Under the pieces are notes generated by a model. The model did no database searches. It was not told the origin of the DNA and saw only the letters and a list, made by a program, of their open reading frames with translations. From the NCBI GenBank assembly GCA_019055375.1, contig JAHQIW010005891.1, positions 1 through 64,000 of the forward strand: DNA of 64,000 nucleotides. The letters run 5' to 3'. Below, piece by piece: positions 47,926 to 57,149 of this stretch (positions are counted from its first letter, which is position 1; each line of letters starts with the position of its first letter). Position numbers and translations under genes: made by a program. The stretch comes from Parelaphostrongylus tenuis. Taxonomy: Eukaryota; Nematoda; Chromadorea; Rhabditida; Metastrongylidae.

Positions 47926-47971
47926 GTGCTACTGATGAGTCCCAATAGACGAAATAGGCGCCTAATAGCAC
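47926..47971 (+). ncRNA. Hammerhead ribozyme, family 2, second of tandem pair
   Basis: GTGCTA, CTGATGA, stem II GTC-CCAATA-GAC, GAAA, palindrome TAGGCGCCTA, A, TAGCAC. The core is complete. The U expected before the cut seems deleted when compared with the relic at 14500 (palindrome, then TA, then TAGCAC), so activity is doubtful. Confidence 0.78.
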
Positions 47972-48002
47972 TAGACCTATGGCTCAAAATATGTCATATC
48001 TT

Positions 48003-48015
48003 ACTATAAAAAGAA
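48003..48015. repeat. Right target-site duplication of the family 2 HHR element
   Basis: ACTATAAAAAGAA; see the left copy at 47263-47274. Confidence 0.65.
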
Positions 48016-49849
48016 TGAGATTTCACTATATAAATGTGCAATAGACTTTTGTTTGGTCATGCACATTCGTGCGCGAAAATGCGGGAAAAAGACGGCGGGG
48101 ACGCTGTAAACATTCCACCTTGAAAACGTTTAGACCGTGAACAGGGTAGCAGCGGCCTGCTTATCATCACATCAACTACATTCTTTAATACCGTCCACTG
48201 TGCTTTCTCGTTTTGATACATTGACGATTTCATTCGTTGGTAGATATTTTTCGTTATCTCATGGCAACAACTGATTTCTTCATGCAGCTGTTCATTCTAG
48301 GACCCAATCCTGACACGATTTTCCATTAACATCCTCATATTGATGGATTTTTGCTAACATCTAACTACACGCCCCATTTCTCAATCATACCATTGAAATT
48401 CTATGGATCTGCTCAATTTGGCTATCAGTTGACCACTCCGTTAAACCTATAATTTATGGGCGTGCTAAATAAAAGAGGCTAACCAGAGCATCCGAAGTTT
48501 TACGAACGCAGTTTTTGCTAAAATTTGATACCGAAATTCTTGAAATAGAATTGCGCTTCGTTTTTATCAATCGATATCTTTCTTCGGAAGACTTCTTCTG
48601 AGATTTGCAGTTGTGATTCGGGCGCTTTGTCGATTGTCGCATCATCAGAAATAAGAAGGCGGGAACCGAATATAAGCCGAGCAAGTTGAGAAATTAGCGC
48701 CATACACTGAAATTTTTTCTTTAACTTCTCGCTCCCACGCAGTTCATTTTCATAGAGATTTGACAGAGATTTTTTCATCTTGATAACTAGTCTTTTGGGC
48801 ATCGCATTAGCACAATGCATCACAAAATACGCTTTCAAAGATTTTGTTTTGAATTAAGTGAGTTAAAGATCCTTCAAAGCACTTGAAAAAACCCTGAAAA
48901 AAATCAAAGACCAGACAAGGCGACGTCACCCTCGTATAGGTGCCGAGTGCCGAATCTGTTGTTATCTCTTGGATGATCTCACACAAGAGATCTAGACAAT
49001 AATCTTAGTTTAGTCTATGATACTTATTCTATTTTAGGAAAATGATTATTCTTAGAAACAAGGCAGTATTTTTGGAGTTGTCCAATTGTGATTTTGTTGC
49101 TAGTCTCAATCTCAACCGTGTTTGGATGTGGAGTGATTCCTGGAGGTCAAAGTAATGAATAGGAATTATTACAATTCTACAAATATTCCCATTCTTAGGA
49201 GGTTAAAAGCTCTAATCAGAATGACCATTCCTAGCACTCCATCATTGCTTCATTGTTGTCGTAGACTGCGCTACTTTTAGGCAGAGTTTTAATTCTGCTT
49301 AAGAAGAAAAATAAGCTAAGAAATTTTTCAATGCAGCGACTTTTATAGTTTAGATAACACCAGGAGTTTATGAATGTACTTTAATGGGTTAACGTTTCAA
49401 AGTCTTCGTCATCTTGGAGCCCATGATTGGATTTGATTCTCCACTGTCGTTAGCCATCGTTATAGTCTTCGTCTTCGTTGTTGTGCACGTCCAGTTTTCT
49501 GCAAAAGGAGATCGCTCGAATGAAGACTTTCACTTAGCGATGTTATCTTATACAAGATGACTGCCATACAAGTTGCCAGCGTTAGTTATAAGTTCGTACT
49601 GGTTTGTGAAATGTTGTCTGAGCTTTTTTCAAAGTCGATGGCATTTGGTTATATAGATAAACATCTTCAATCTGCTGTTAAAAATGTCACTTGAGAGCAT
49701 CGATATATTTTGAAAGATTGCCAAAATGTACATGAGGCCAGTGACATGCTAAACCTTGAGGAGATTTGAAACAGTTCTCATAATTGATCGATTTTCTCAA
49801 ACGAGATGATTTCTAAGACAATCGATTAAGAAACATTATTTATAGAACG

Positions 49850-49860
49850 ATTCTTTATCA
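49850..49860. repeat. Left target-site duplication of the tRNA-like composite
   Basis: ATTCTTTATCA is repeated at 50381-50391; copy 1 has one copy at this point. Confidence 0.75.
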
Positions 49861-50291
49861 GGCGGGACTAGAACCAGCACCTCACTTTTCCGCGAATGCG
49901 TGCCTAGTCCGCCTGGCGCTAAAGTTTTGCACATCACTCTACATCAATGGGTATATATATTATACATATATATATATATATATATATAAGAGCGCATGTG
50001 GCGCAGTGGTTAGAGGTGTCCCTGCGTCGCACATGAGGTCACTGGTTCGATCTCGCGCTCATGGCTCACCAAGCCATCCATCCCTCCGGGGTCGGTAAAT
50101 TGGTACCAGACAGGTCTCAGACTTGTCTGGGAGGATAAGCAGCACTGACTCGGTTCAGCGGGAGGCCACCGCGAGTCATTGTATAGGCCAGATGTGCATT
50201 CAATCACCTCAAACGAAGTTAAAAAATTGAAAACGAATGCATGGCGCATCCCTCAGGGATTGATTAACGCCGAGAGCTTTATCCTTTTATC

Positions 50292-50337
<46 letters not shown>

Positions 50338-50380
50338 CATCATACCACCGCAAAAAAGCGATTAAATAAAAACAATTTCA
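49861..50380. mobile_element. Composite: tRNA-like element with a SINE nested in its TA microsatellite
   Basis: The left end (49862-49945) is a minus-strand tRNA-like head whose B box reads GGTTCTAGTCCCGCC, followed by the family motif GTAGAGTGATGTGCAAAA. A TA run (about 49953-49988) precedes SINE copy 3, and a second TA run (50296-50335) follows it. The right end (AACATCATACCACCGCAAAA) is the inverted terminus seen at 58918 and 59100. The 11-bp target duplication brackets the whole composite. Confidence 0.75.
49988..50296 (+). mobile_element. tRNA-derived SINE, copy 3 (best preserved)
   Basis: Head: A box TGGCGCAGTGGTTAGAG, B box GGTTCGATCTCGCGCT. Body: CTCACCAAGCCATCCATCC, CAGACAGGTCTCAGACTTG, GACTCGGTTCAGCGGGAGGC. 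Tail: ATCCTTTTATCCTTTA. The A and B boxes have the spacing of an RNA polymerase III internal promoter. Confidence 0.9.
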
Positions 50381-51900
50381 ATTCTTTATCAATGAACAAT
50401 GCCCAGTGAGGTTTCCATTCGGGCGGTGCTTCACCGAGAAAGAGTCGACTAAACGACAAGGAAAACGAATAATTGTGGACGATCAACTAGAATTATCGGC
50501 TTTGAAGAAACGAAGACGTCGAAGTATCGGCCGAATAAAGTTCGATTTTCAACTGCGTGACTATTAGCTAAATTATGAAAGAAAGTGTTATTGAATGGTA
50601 ATGACGATGAGAGCCGGGTTTTTTAAAGTTCTTGATAATTTAATTTACAACCATTCACTACAAAAACTATGAAATTTTCGTTTGCAAGCGAGCAACTAGG
50701 ACCTTCACTGCCAGCGGGGCCCAGCAACCTTGCCTATTATCGCGTGTTTACACAGATAACGAAGTAATCTCTGCCCTTTTCCCTGGTATTGCAACCAGCA
50801 AAGATGGTGTTCAGGCACTTGCACAACGTTTTGCAATGCCAAACAGTGAGTTTACTACTCAGGTATTTCATTCCTTTTCGTGATTCTGAAAAGACGCATG
50901 AGATGAGTTGCAATTTCTCATAGATCTTCAGTCTCTAAAGCTAACCTGACTTGCCAATCACATATGTTCGTTGAGAATACTTCCGAGACACTCTTCAAAA
51001 TTGTTAAAGATTACGTTCTAGGTCGTCGATGTTCTCGAAATTGAAGGTCGGAGAGCATATTGCCTGATTTTGTGATCTCCAATATTCTGGTTCAACTTAA
51101 AGTTTAATACCACTTACGAACCATTGCTATGTAAGATGTTAATGAGACCAGAAGACCGTAAGTCTCCAGTAGTAAACTTCACTTAGGAACTCGAATCCGA
51201 ACTATAAGACAGAGCTGTTACTTTTTTTTGCATACATTTCTATGAACTTCTTATAAGATTCTCAAAGTTTGAGGAAAACTATCATAGAGCCATAACATCA
51301 AAATCTTCCAAATTGAGAATATCTTTTCAACTGTTACACATAAAGAATGATATAGTATTTAGTGTGTTAATAAGTGAAGCTTTGTAGGTTTTAAAAAGTA
51401 GAAGGAAATTAGTGTCCAACATTGTTTTGATTTCTTCAGTTGTCTATTTTACAAAAGAAGAAGTGTTTCTAAGACTTACAGTTTCCTGTAGAGGATGCGA
51501 TGGAAAGCTGTATTTACGTCGGTAGCAGCGGTGACGGGAATTTGCCCAATGACTGGGCCAGGTGGGCGTATGCCATGTGCGACGGTTGCAAAGCCTATCA
51601 AGAGCGAGCACTTGTCCCTCTCAGGAAACTCTCACGGTTTGGACAGCTTTTTTTATTCCCACAACTTCGTTCTATAAGGACAAAAATTCTATGTAGACTA
51701 CAAACATCATCATGGCTAATTGGTCGAGGTCGATGTGGCAAAATGTTGTGGACAGAGCGCTTCGAATGTTAAGATCGGGCCCGTTTGGTTCGCATTTGTA
51801 CACGGTAACGGTCACTGTCAGCTGAAATCGGAAGTGAACTGTGATATTTAAAAAAAAAACATTTTTACCTAATCGATGCTCATTATGGCAGTACACTATC

Positions 51901-51906
51901 AATAAA
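51901..51906 (+). promoter_or_regulatory. Polyadenylation signal AATAAA (copy 2)
   Basis: Conserved with 5335-5340, 76 bases after the stop. Confidence 0.5.
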
Positions 51907-52044
51907 CTAGCAACCATTTTGGTGTTGAACAATCAGAGTGGAGAGTAGTAAATTATGTTGAAATGAGTGTTTCCTTCTGTTTAGCCGTTCCGAGGTGTTA
52001 ATGATATTATTTATTGAGTACTAGCGAAGCATGCAACAATACAC

Positions 52045-52430
52045 TTAGTAATACAGCTTGAATATACAATATTCGAGGTGACTATCGTTTCGACGGGCCC
52101 GCCTTCTTCAGAGCCTGGAAAGATCAATTGATCCACAATCCACTGAGCCAAAACCTCCATAACCATAGCAGAAAACGTTAGAAATTAATTTTGGATGACA
52201 TAGTGGAAGCTTCATTTTAGAAAAATCCACCATTGTGATATTTTGGGTCCATCCATTATTCACTGAAGACCAGCCGCTTAGGGTCAGTGCATCAGTGGGC
52301 TGTGCATAACTCAGGGCGGAAGGATCAGTTCAGGCATGATTTGAGGTCACGCGTGATTGCGAGGCACTCCTCTTCTCGGTTCATTTTTGGGTCTTTTCTA
52401 TGTATCCAAAAAGCTTTTATATTGAAATGC
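52045..52430 (-). mobile_element. Penelope-like element 3' end (duplication copy 2)
   Basis: Paralogue of 7264-7640: the HHR-like motif at 52082-52118 (stem II GGCGGGCCCGTC) and the GIY-YIG tail near 52390-52290 are present. Confidence 0.7.
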
Positions 52431-52549
52431 ACAATGTGATGAATTTGTGTTTATTACTTTACTGAGAAGTAATTTAGAAATTCCCACATAGATCCTTTCA
52501 TTATTACTTGAGCCAACATGTCATGTGGTCTGGTAAAGGCTCTTGTACA

Positions 52550-52592
52550 GCCCAAGACACGTGTTTCGTCCTTACAGACTCATCAGCCGGGC
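52550..52592 (-). ncRNA. Intact type I hammerhead ribozyme (family 3)
   Basis: Minus strand: stem I GCCCGG/TTGGGC (6 bp with two G-U), CTGATGA, stem II GTC-TGTAAG-GAC, GAAA, stem III palindrome ACACGTGT, triplet GUC. No core defect. Confidence 0.9.
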
Positions 52593-52648
52593 AGAGCCCG
52601 TCGTCTGTCGATCTTTTCATACTCAGTTCTCTCGGGAGCGTCACACTC

Positions 52649-52660
52649 CTTATATATAGT
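52649..52660 (-). promoter_or_regulatory. TATA-like element upstream of the HHR
   Basis: TATATATAAGG on the minus strand lies about 60 nt before the ribozyme and next to GTCGTCGAT. The same pair is found at 22309-22330 (TATATAAG with GTCGTCGATTCC). Confidence 0.5.
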
Positions 52661-53284
52661 TATCGACGACCTACGCTTTACACTCTTTGTCAGGTGAAAC
52701 ATTCACCTAACACTGAGTGTTTTCGCACTCGACTGCTAGCTGGCTGGTATTTTTATCATATTATACCTTTCCTTCGAGTGCTTTATTAAGACCACGCTCA
52801 AATTTCAATAGATCCTTTCATTATTATTTGAGCCAACATGTCATGTGGTTCTGGCTGAATTTCTGCTGTGAAATAAATAATATTATAAGGTTTGGTATAT
52901 TAGTCGGAATTGATTTTACAACAGCGCCGCTCTGAAGTTCCAGCTAAAAATTCACTCATTCGCCTATCTAAAAAATGGACCAAATCCCATCTTCAGGCAT
53001 TCACATTCTGGGTTAAATATCTGGTAATTTTCTCTTAATATTGAACTATTCTCGTCAATGTCTAAAATTTTGCAAATATTTTTCTGTCTTAAAATGCTGT
53101 TCCTTCAGCACTGAGCATAAGGTTTATCGCTGGATCTGGCAGCATGAATTCTCAAATGAGTGACTCACAAAAAGTACGAAAACTGTTAAAAGCAACGTAA
53201 CAATACGTGATGCGGAATGTTGTTGTGAGTGTTCTATCAAATAGTTCCCTGCCTCTCTTTTTTGTCAGACACGAGATTTTTATA

Positions 53285-53440
53285 GCACAATTTATTCAAG
53301 CAGCTGGCGTTTCTGCGGTTCTCGTCCGTAGAGAGTGGGAAGATCAAGCTGTCCACAAGCCAATCGGACAAACATCTCCATTAGTTCATTGAAAAGAAAC
53401 CACCAAATCCAGATTTTCATCACGTCGGCCGTCACATAAT
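53285..53440 (-). mobile_element. Penelope-like element 3' end, decayed
   Basis: AGCAGCTGGCGTTTCTGCGG, GTCCACAAGCCAATCGG and CAAACATCTCCATTAGTTC parallel 40925-41050. The HHR-like motif has lost its core. Confidence 0.6.
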
Positions 53441-53454
53441 AACTTCCAAGATAA

Positions 53455-53665
53455 CGCTTTGAATACGTGCTCCACTTAGTTGCTCGAATGGAGGTGCTGC
53501 TTTTCCTCCCAGACGGGTCCGAGACCTGTCTGCCATCAGCTTACCGACCCCAGAGGGAATGATGGCTTGGTGAGCCATGAGCGCGATATCGGACCATTGA
53601 TCTCGTGTGAGATGCAGAGCACCTGTGACCACTGCGCCACATGCGCTCTTTTACAATGCGATATG
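53455..53665 (-). mobile_element. tRNA-derived SINE, copy 4 (3' truncated)
   Basis: Minus strand: head AGCGCATGTGGCGCAGTGGT with B box GTCCGATATCGCGCTC, body CATTCCCTCTGGGGTCGG. The tail beyond TCTGGGAGG is replaced by other sequence. Confidence 0.85.
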
Positions 53666-53669
53666 ACCA

Positions 53670-54315
53670 GAATATTGTAGAGCCAGGAAAGGTGGAAGTC
53701 ACAGCCGAGCTCCAAGTAGCGTCGGTAGACGAGTGGAACTACTGGGGGCGTGACTCTTTCCCAAGATTCTGCTTCGGTTTAGACTGTGAATAGCAAAGCA
53801 CAAGACTGGCCGAATTCTATGGGAAACATTTCTTGGTTGCCAATTTAAAGGCGCGAGTGTTTGTGTTGCGCGAACACACTGCCGGATGGTGTTTAGAACA
53901 GAATTTGGAAGAGATGAGAAAAAATATTAGTTCTTTCGTTTAATAGCTGCTACATAGTTCTTAGTACTCCAATTTCACAGTATCTCATTTTTCACCGATT
54001 TCTTCTCTTATCGAAATGAAAAGGTTAGTTTGACAAGCATGAGCGTGAATGTCTGTGTGTACGTATACGAGAGTGCCTACACCTGCATGTATGTACGTAT
54101 GTGTGCCTTTTTGCATGAAATCTAATTTTTCTCAATCTAGCTTGCTATGCCTTCATTAACACTTCCTACCGCATACCTTGTTAGTCTTTCAAACCGTTTG
54201 CGATACAACACGATCGAATTTCGATTCGCAAAAATCAAAACAATACTTATTACAGTTCGATTACACATAGTAAAAGCCTACATAAAAAATTATTGCGAAA
54301 GATATACACGAAATC
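53670..54315. other. Intergenic with GT-rich tract
   Basis: 54045-54110 is a GT/TATG-rich tract. No gene seen. Confidence 0.4.
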
Positions 54316-54317
54316 CT

Positions 54318-54480
54318 TATTGTTATTACTGCCTCTTCGCGGCGTTATGATGTTTCACAAATATCTAAGAGAGTTGAGTGGTGAACAGTCGATTCCCACC
54401 TGAGGCCATTTTTTGCTCACCACTCAGTTCTCTTAGGTATTTATGAAATATCATGACACTGCGAAAAGGCAGTAATAACA
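54318..54480. mobile_element. tRNA-like element with inverted termini
   Basis: TTATTACTGCCTCTTCGCGG, GTTATGATGTTTCA and AGAGAGTTGAGTGGTGA on the left are repeated in inverse on the right (CTCACCACTCAGTTCTCTTA, then GCAGTAATAAC). The centre holds GATTCCCACCTG, a B-box remnant. Related termini recur at 49861-50380, 58918-59128 and 59800-59870. Confidence 0.65.
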
Positions 54481-54599
54481 CCAAAGATTTTAAATATCAC
54501 TTATCGTAGTGGCTGTCAACTCAATTGGGTTTATAAAGCAAACCGCATACCCGACCAAACCTGTTAAAGGTTAGTGGCTGACAGCTAACATAGAAATGT

Positions 54600-54710
54600 T
54601 AAAGAATGAGTGGTCGAGCAAACGCGCATCCGTGGAGCCGTGTCCCCGGATAAGATGAAAAGACGGTGCGATTCCCCGTTTCCTGCTCACCACTCAGTTC
54701 TCTTAGGCAA
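54600..54710 (+). repeat. tRNA-like head plus shared terminus
   Basis: GAGTGGTCGAGCAAACGC (A-box-like) and GGTGCGATTCCCCG (B box) are followed by CTCACCACTCAGTTCTCTTA, the terminus of the element at 54318. RTE sequence starts directly after it. Confidence 0.55.
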
Positions 54711-54712
54711 TT

Positions 54713-55935
54713 ATGAAAGATAAACAAGAAATCTCAAGATCGATCACAAGACTCATTGAAGTTTCGCGAGAGTACAAACAACCACTCTGTCTCACTTTTA
54801 TCAATCTGAAGAAAGCCTTTGATTCAGCGGAAACAGAAGCGATTATAGAGGCTATGGATAACCAGGGCGTCCCTACTCGGTACATAATGATCCTTCGTGA
54901 GCTTTATAAAGATTTCACGACCAAAATATCTCTATTCTACAACAATATCACCACTGACGTAAGAAGAGGGGTTTGACAAGGCGATACAATATCTCCAAAA
55001 CTATTCACTGCCACCCTACAAAACGTCATGCGAACATTAGCATGGGACGATATGGGAGTGAAAATTGACGGTCGACAATTAACATCTTCGCTTTGCTGAC
55101 GATATCGTTCTCATAACACCAAACATCAGCCAAGCGGAACGAATGTTGACTGATTTCGATAACGCCTGTGGAAAGATCGGTCTTCAACTGAATCTAACGA
55201 AAACAATGTTCATGAGGAACGGATGGGTTTCTAATGCCCCATTTACGCTCAACGGAACGACAATTTCCGAATGCTCCAGTTACATCTATCTAGATCGTGA
55301 AATCAACATGATGAATGACCTAGACCCAGAGTTGAGCAGGAGGAAACGAGCGGCTTGGGGAACGTTTAAGAGCATCGAAGATGTAGTGAAGAGGACAAAG
55401 AACATTCGACTCCGTGTCCACCTTTTCGACTCGACAATTATCCCTGCCCTAACGTATGCAGCAGAAACCTGGTCGCTACGTAAGCAGGATGAAAGATCAC
55501 TTCGAGTTATCGAACGCGCAGTCGAAAGGTCAATGCTAGGAGTATCCCGTATTTCGCAAGTGAGAGAAAGGATCCGAAGTTCCGACCTACGTCAACGATC
55601 GAAAATTAGAGACGCCGTTCTACACGCCAGGATATCGAAAATAAGGTGGACCGGACACGTGATGCGCTTCAACGACAACCGATGGGCGAGAGCCGTTACC
55701 GACTGGATTCCTCGGGACGTCAAGCGCTCTAAAGGAAGACCACTGACCCGTTGGTCCGATTTCTTTACGAAAGCGATGGAAGAAAGACATGATGCTCAGC
55801 GAATCCCTAGAGCGAGGAGGACCCACTGGGCTACTCTTGCACGCGATAGGGAAAAATGGAAGAGTTGCTGGTACCCGCTCGAGTCACTCGACGATCAACG
55901 GGACGACAGGTGATGCAGGTGATACAGGTGATACA
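54713..55935 (+). pseudogene. RTE retrotransposon, reverse transcriptase to 3' end (best copy)
   Basis: The frame is open at 54713-54976 (TRLIEVSREYKQPLCLTFIN, KKAFDS, ELYKDFTTKISLFYNN, then RRGV) and meets a TGA where an arginine codon is expected before QGDTISP. A short deletion follows GRQL, then the catalytic FADD box (55092-55103) is present. From 55143 to 55913 a 256-codon frame is intact: LNLTKTMFMRNGWVSNAPFT, LFDSTIIPALTYAAETWSLR, SKIRWTGHVMRFNDNRWARA, RTHWATLARDREKWKSCWYP, LESLDDQRDDR. The tail is a repeat of GTGATACAG. The 5' half is truncated, as usual for RTE insertions. Recent but dead. Confidence 0.92.
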
Positions 55936-55939
55936 AGAA

Positions 55940-56780
55940 AAACGAAGCAGGATTTTTGTTCCAATTTTCGAACAACCCAACACCGTACTTTTACTTTTTA
56001 GCCTTACTTTGAGGCTCCCTGATGGCTTTTTTGGTTTAATGCGCTGACTCATTGACCACTTTTTCTAGTCTGAAAGCTCCTTCTCTCTTTTGCTTTTTTT
56101 TGGGAAGGGAAAAATGCGATGATATTATAAAAAATTCTATGAACCCCGTCCTCCTCAGGCCCCATGAAAATATGGACTGAATATATGTACATAGATATAA
56201 ACGCTACATTTGCATGTTCCAGTCGGCGTACGTTATGCGTGAGAGATGAGTAAAATATTTTTTGTCGTTAAGTATCGGCGTATTCATCTTCTGCTTGCCG
56301 TTGAATTACTTTCTACCCTTTGCCGCTTCTATTCAGTACGTTTCTTACCTGAACAAGAGGTTTGAAAGTCACAACAGTGTTCTGAAAATTAAACTCAGAG
56401 TAAAAATCCTGCAGTGGTGTTTCTAAGAATTGGGAATTTAAATGTTAAATTTTTCACACAAGTGCCCAATATGTGGTTTCAAACATGCACCAGTCCGTAG
56501 TATCCCATCGTTATTCTTAACCCCGTTAAGTCCGACGTTGATTTTTAGGCGCGACGAGTGCGACCATTGCAATGACAATCTGGTGACTTTTTTAACGAAA
56601 TTCATCAGATTTCTATAACCCCTAAAGGCAGTTAATGATCGGTGAACGGCCGCGTATAATAGAAGAGACCTCAATACGTCTATTTTTGGTTGACACATGC
56701 CCCATAAGACTACAAAACAATGAATTGCTCATCAAAAATGATACTGCACATTGCGGTGACATACGATTCTATTGATAAGG
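55940..56780. other. Intergenic, nothing recognised
   Basis: No supported feature. Confidence 0.4.
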
Positions 56781-56853
56781 CTTAACAATGAACCAATATT
56801 ATCTGACAATGTATTTTGAGTCTTACATGAAGCCAGTTATTGGCACTTATACA

Positions 56854-56896
56854 GTGGAAGACACGTGTTTCCGCCTTATAGCCTCGTTAGTTCCAC
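56854..56896 (-). ncRNA. Inactive hammerhead relic (family 3)
   Basis: Minus strand: stem I GTGGAA/TTCCAC is a perfect 6 bp and ACACGTGT with GUC is intact, but the core reads CTAACGA (G5 lost) and stem II no longer pairs. Confidence 0.6.
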
Positions 56897-57037
56897 GGTA
56901 CATGATACAGTCGACAAAATCACACTTGACACTTTGAAAGAACGCCACGGTGATTGTTTCACCGTACGTCGGGTGTAGAACTTTCGTCGTCGATTCCTTT
57001 GTTAGAAGTAGATCCCTGAAGATTGAACTTAAACTCA

Positions 57038-57085
57038 CCGTGCGAGTGCTGAGGCTGCAAGGCCGCACACGTGTCTCATACGAGA
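57038..57085 (+). ncRNA. Inactive hammerhead relic (family 3)
   Basis: CTGA is joined directly to GGCTGCAAGGCC (UGA of the core deleted) and is followed by GCACACGTGTC. Confidence 0.5.
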
Positions 57086-57149
57086 TATGTGCCCATAACC
57101 GGCCTTATGAAAGGCTGAAAAAGCAATGTCAAATCATATAACACTTGAA

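Larger units (their letters stand above)
47275..48002. mobile_element. Family 2 HHR element: tandem unit plus inverted arm
   Basis: The right part contains two plus-strand HHRs 288 bp apart (cores at 47644 and 47932) with one full unit between them and the start of a further unit after the second. The left part is a diverged minus-strand copy of the same unit, including its own HHR relic. For example, TTCTTCTATCG with GCTTTTTTTTACAGACCCGC at 47279-47311 is repeated in inverse at about 47750-47790. Ribozyme strands diverge outward, as in the 270-bp array. No coding sequence. Interpretation: a retrozyme-like dimer inserted with an inverted partial copy. Confidence 0.8.
49088..51825 (+). pseudogene. 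Broken five-exon gene for a small secreted protein (copy 2)
   Basis: Exons correspond to 49088-49151, 50689-50845, 51022-51157, 51492-51636 and 51697-51825. The start codon is changed from ATG to GTG (49088-49090). Exon 2 has several extra single bases relative to copy 1 (including CAAG for CAG at the acceptor), exon 3 lost one base (GCATATTGCCTG) and acquired a stop-generating change, and exon 4 has extra bases in the VGS-TVTG region. Exon 2 is in frame through VISALFPGIATSKDGVQALA, where copy 1 is broken, and exon 4 joins exon 3 in the right phase (QDAMESC), where copy 1 does not. Exon 5 is fully intact. A 520-bp insertion lies in intron 1. The two genes therefore decayed independently. Confidence 0.75.
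52490..52848 (-). mobile_element. Family 3 HHR element with 39-bp direct repeats, 320-bp unit
   Basis: The segment beginning AGATCCTTTCATTATTA and ending CATGTCATGTGG occurs at 52490-52528 and 52810-52848, so the insert is one unit plus a repeated end, like a pseudo-LTR or a permuted monomer. On the minus strand it holds GTCGTCGATAAC with TATATATAAGG (52650-52660), then the intact HHR. Absent from duplication copy 1. Confidence 0.75.
46810..53000. repeat. Segmental duplication, copy 2
   Basis: Collinear with 1445-7905. It carries three insertions absent from copy 1 (47275-48002, 49861-50380, 52490-52848) and lacks the HHR array of copy 1; the uninterrupted site is at 52038-52051. Confidence 0.9.
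56785..57145. mobile_element. Family 3 element with two outward-facing HHR relics
   Basis: A minus-strand relic (56854-56896) and a plus-strand relic (57038-57085) flank a centre with GAACGCCACGGTGATTG, CACCGTACGTC and GTCGTCGATTCC. Tails outside both carry the family motif (left, minus strand: GACTCAAAATACATTGTC; right: GGCTGAAAAAGCAATGTC). Same plan as 13800-14095 and 37585-38060. Confidence 0.65.

Noticed and set aside
49988..50060. Functional tRNA gene
   Set aside because: A and B boxes are good, but the acceptor stem does not pair cleanly and the same head-body-tail recurs five times, so it is a SINE.
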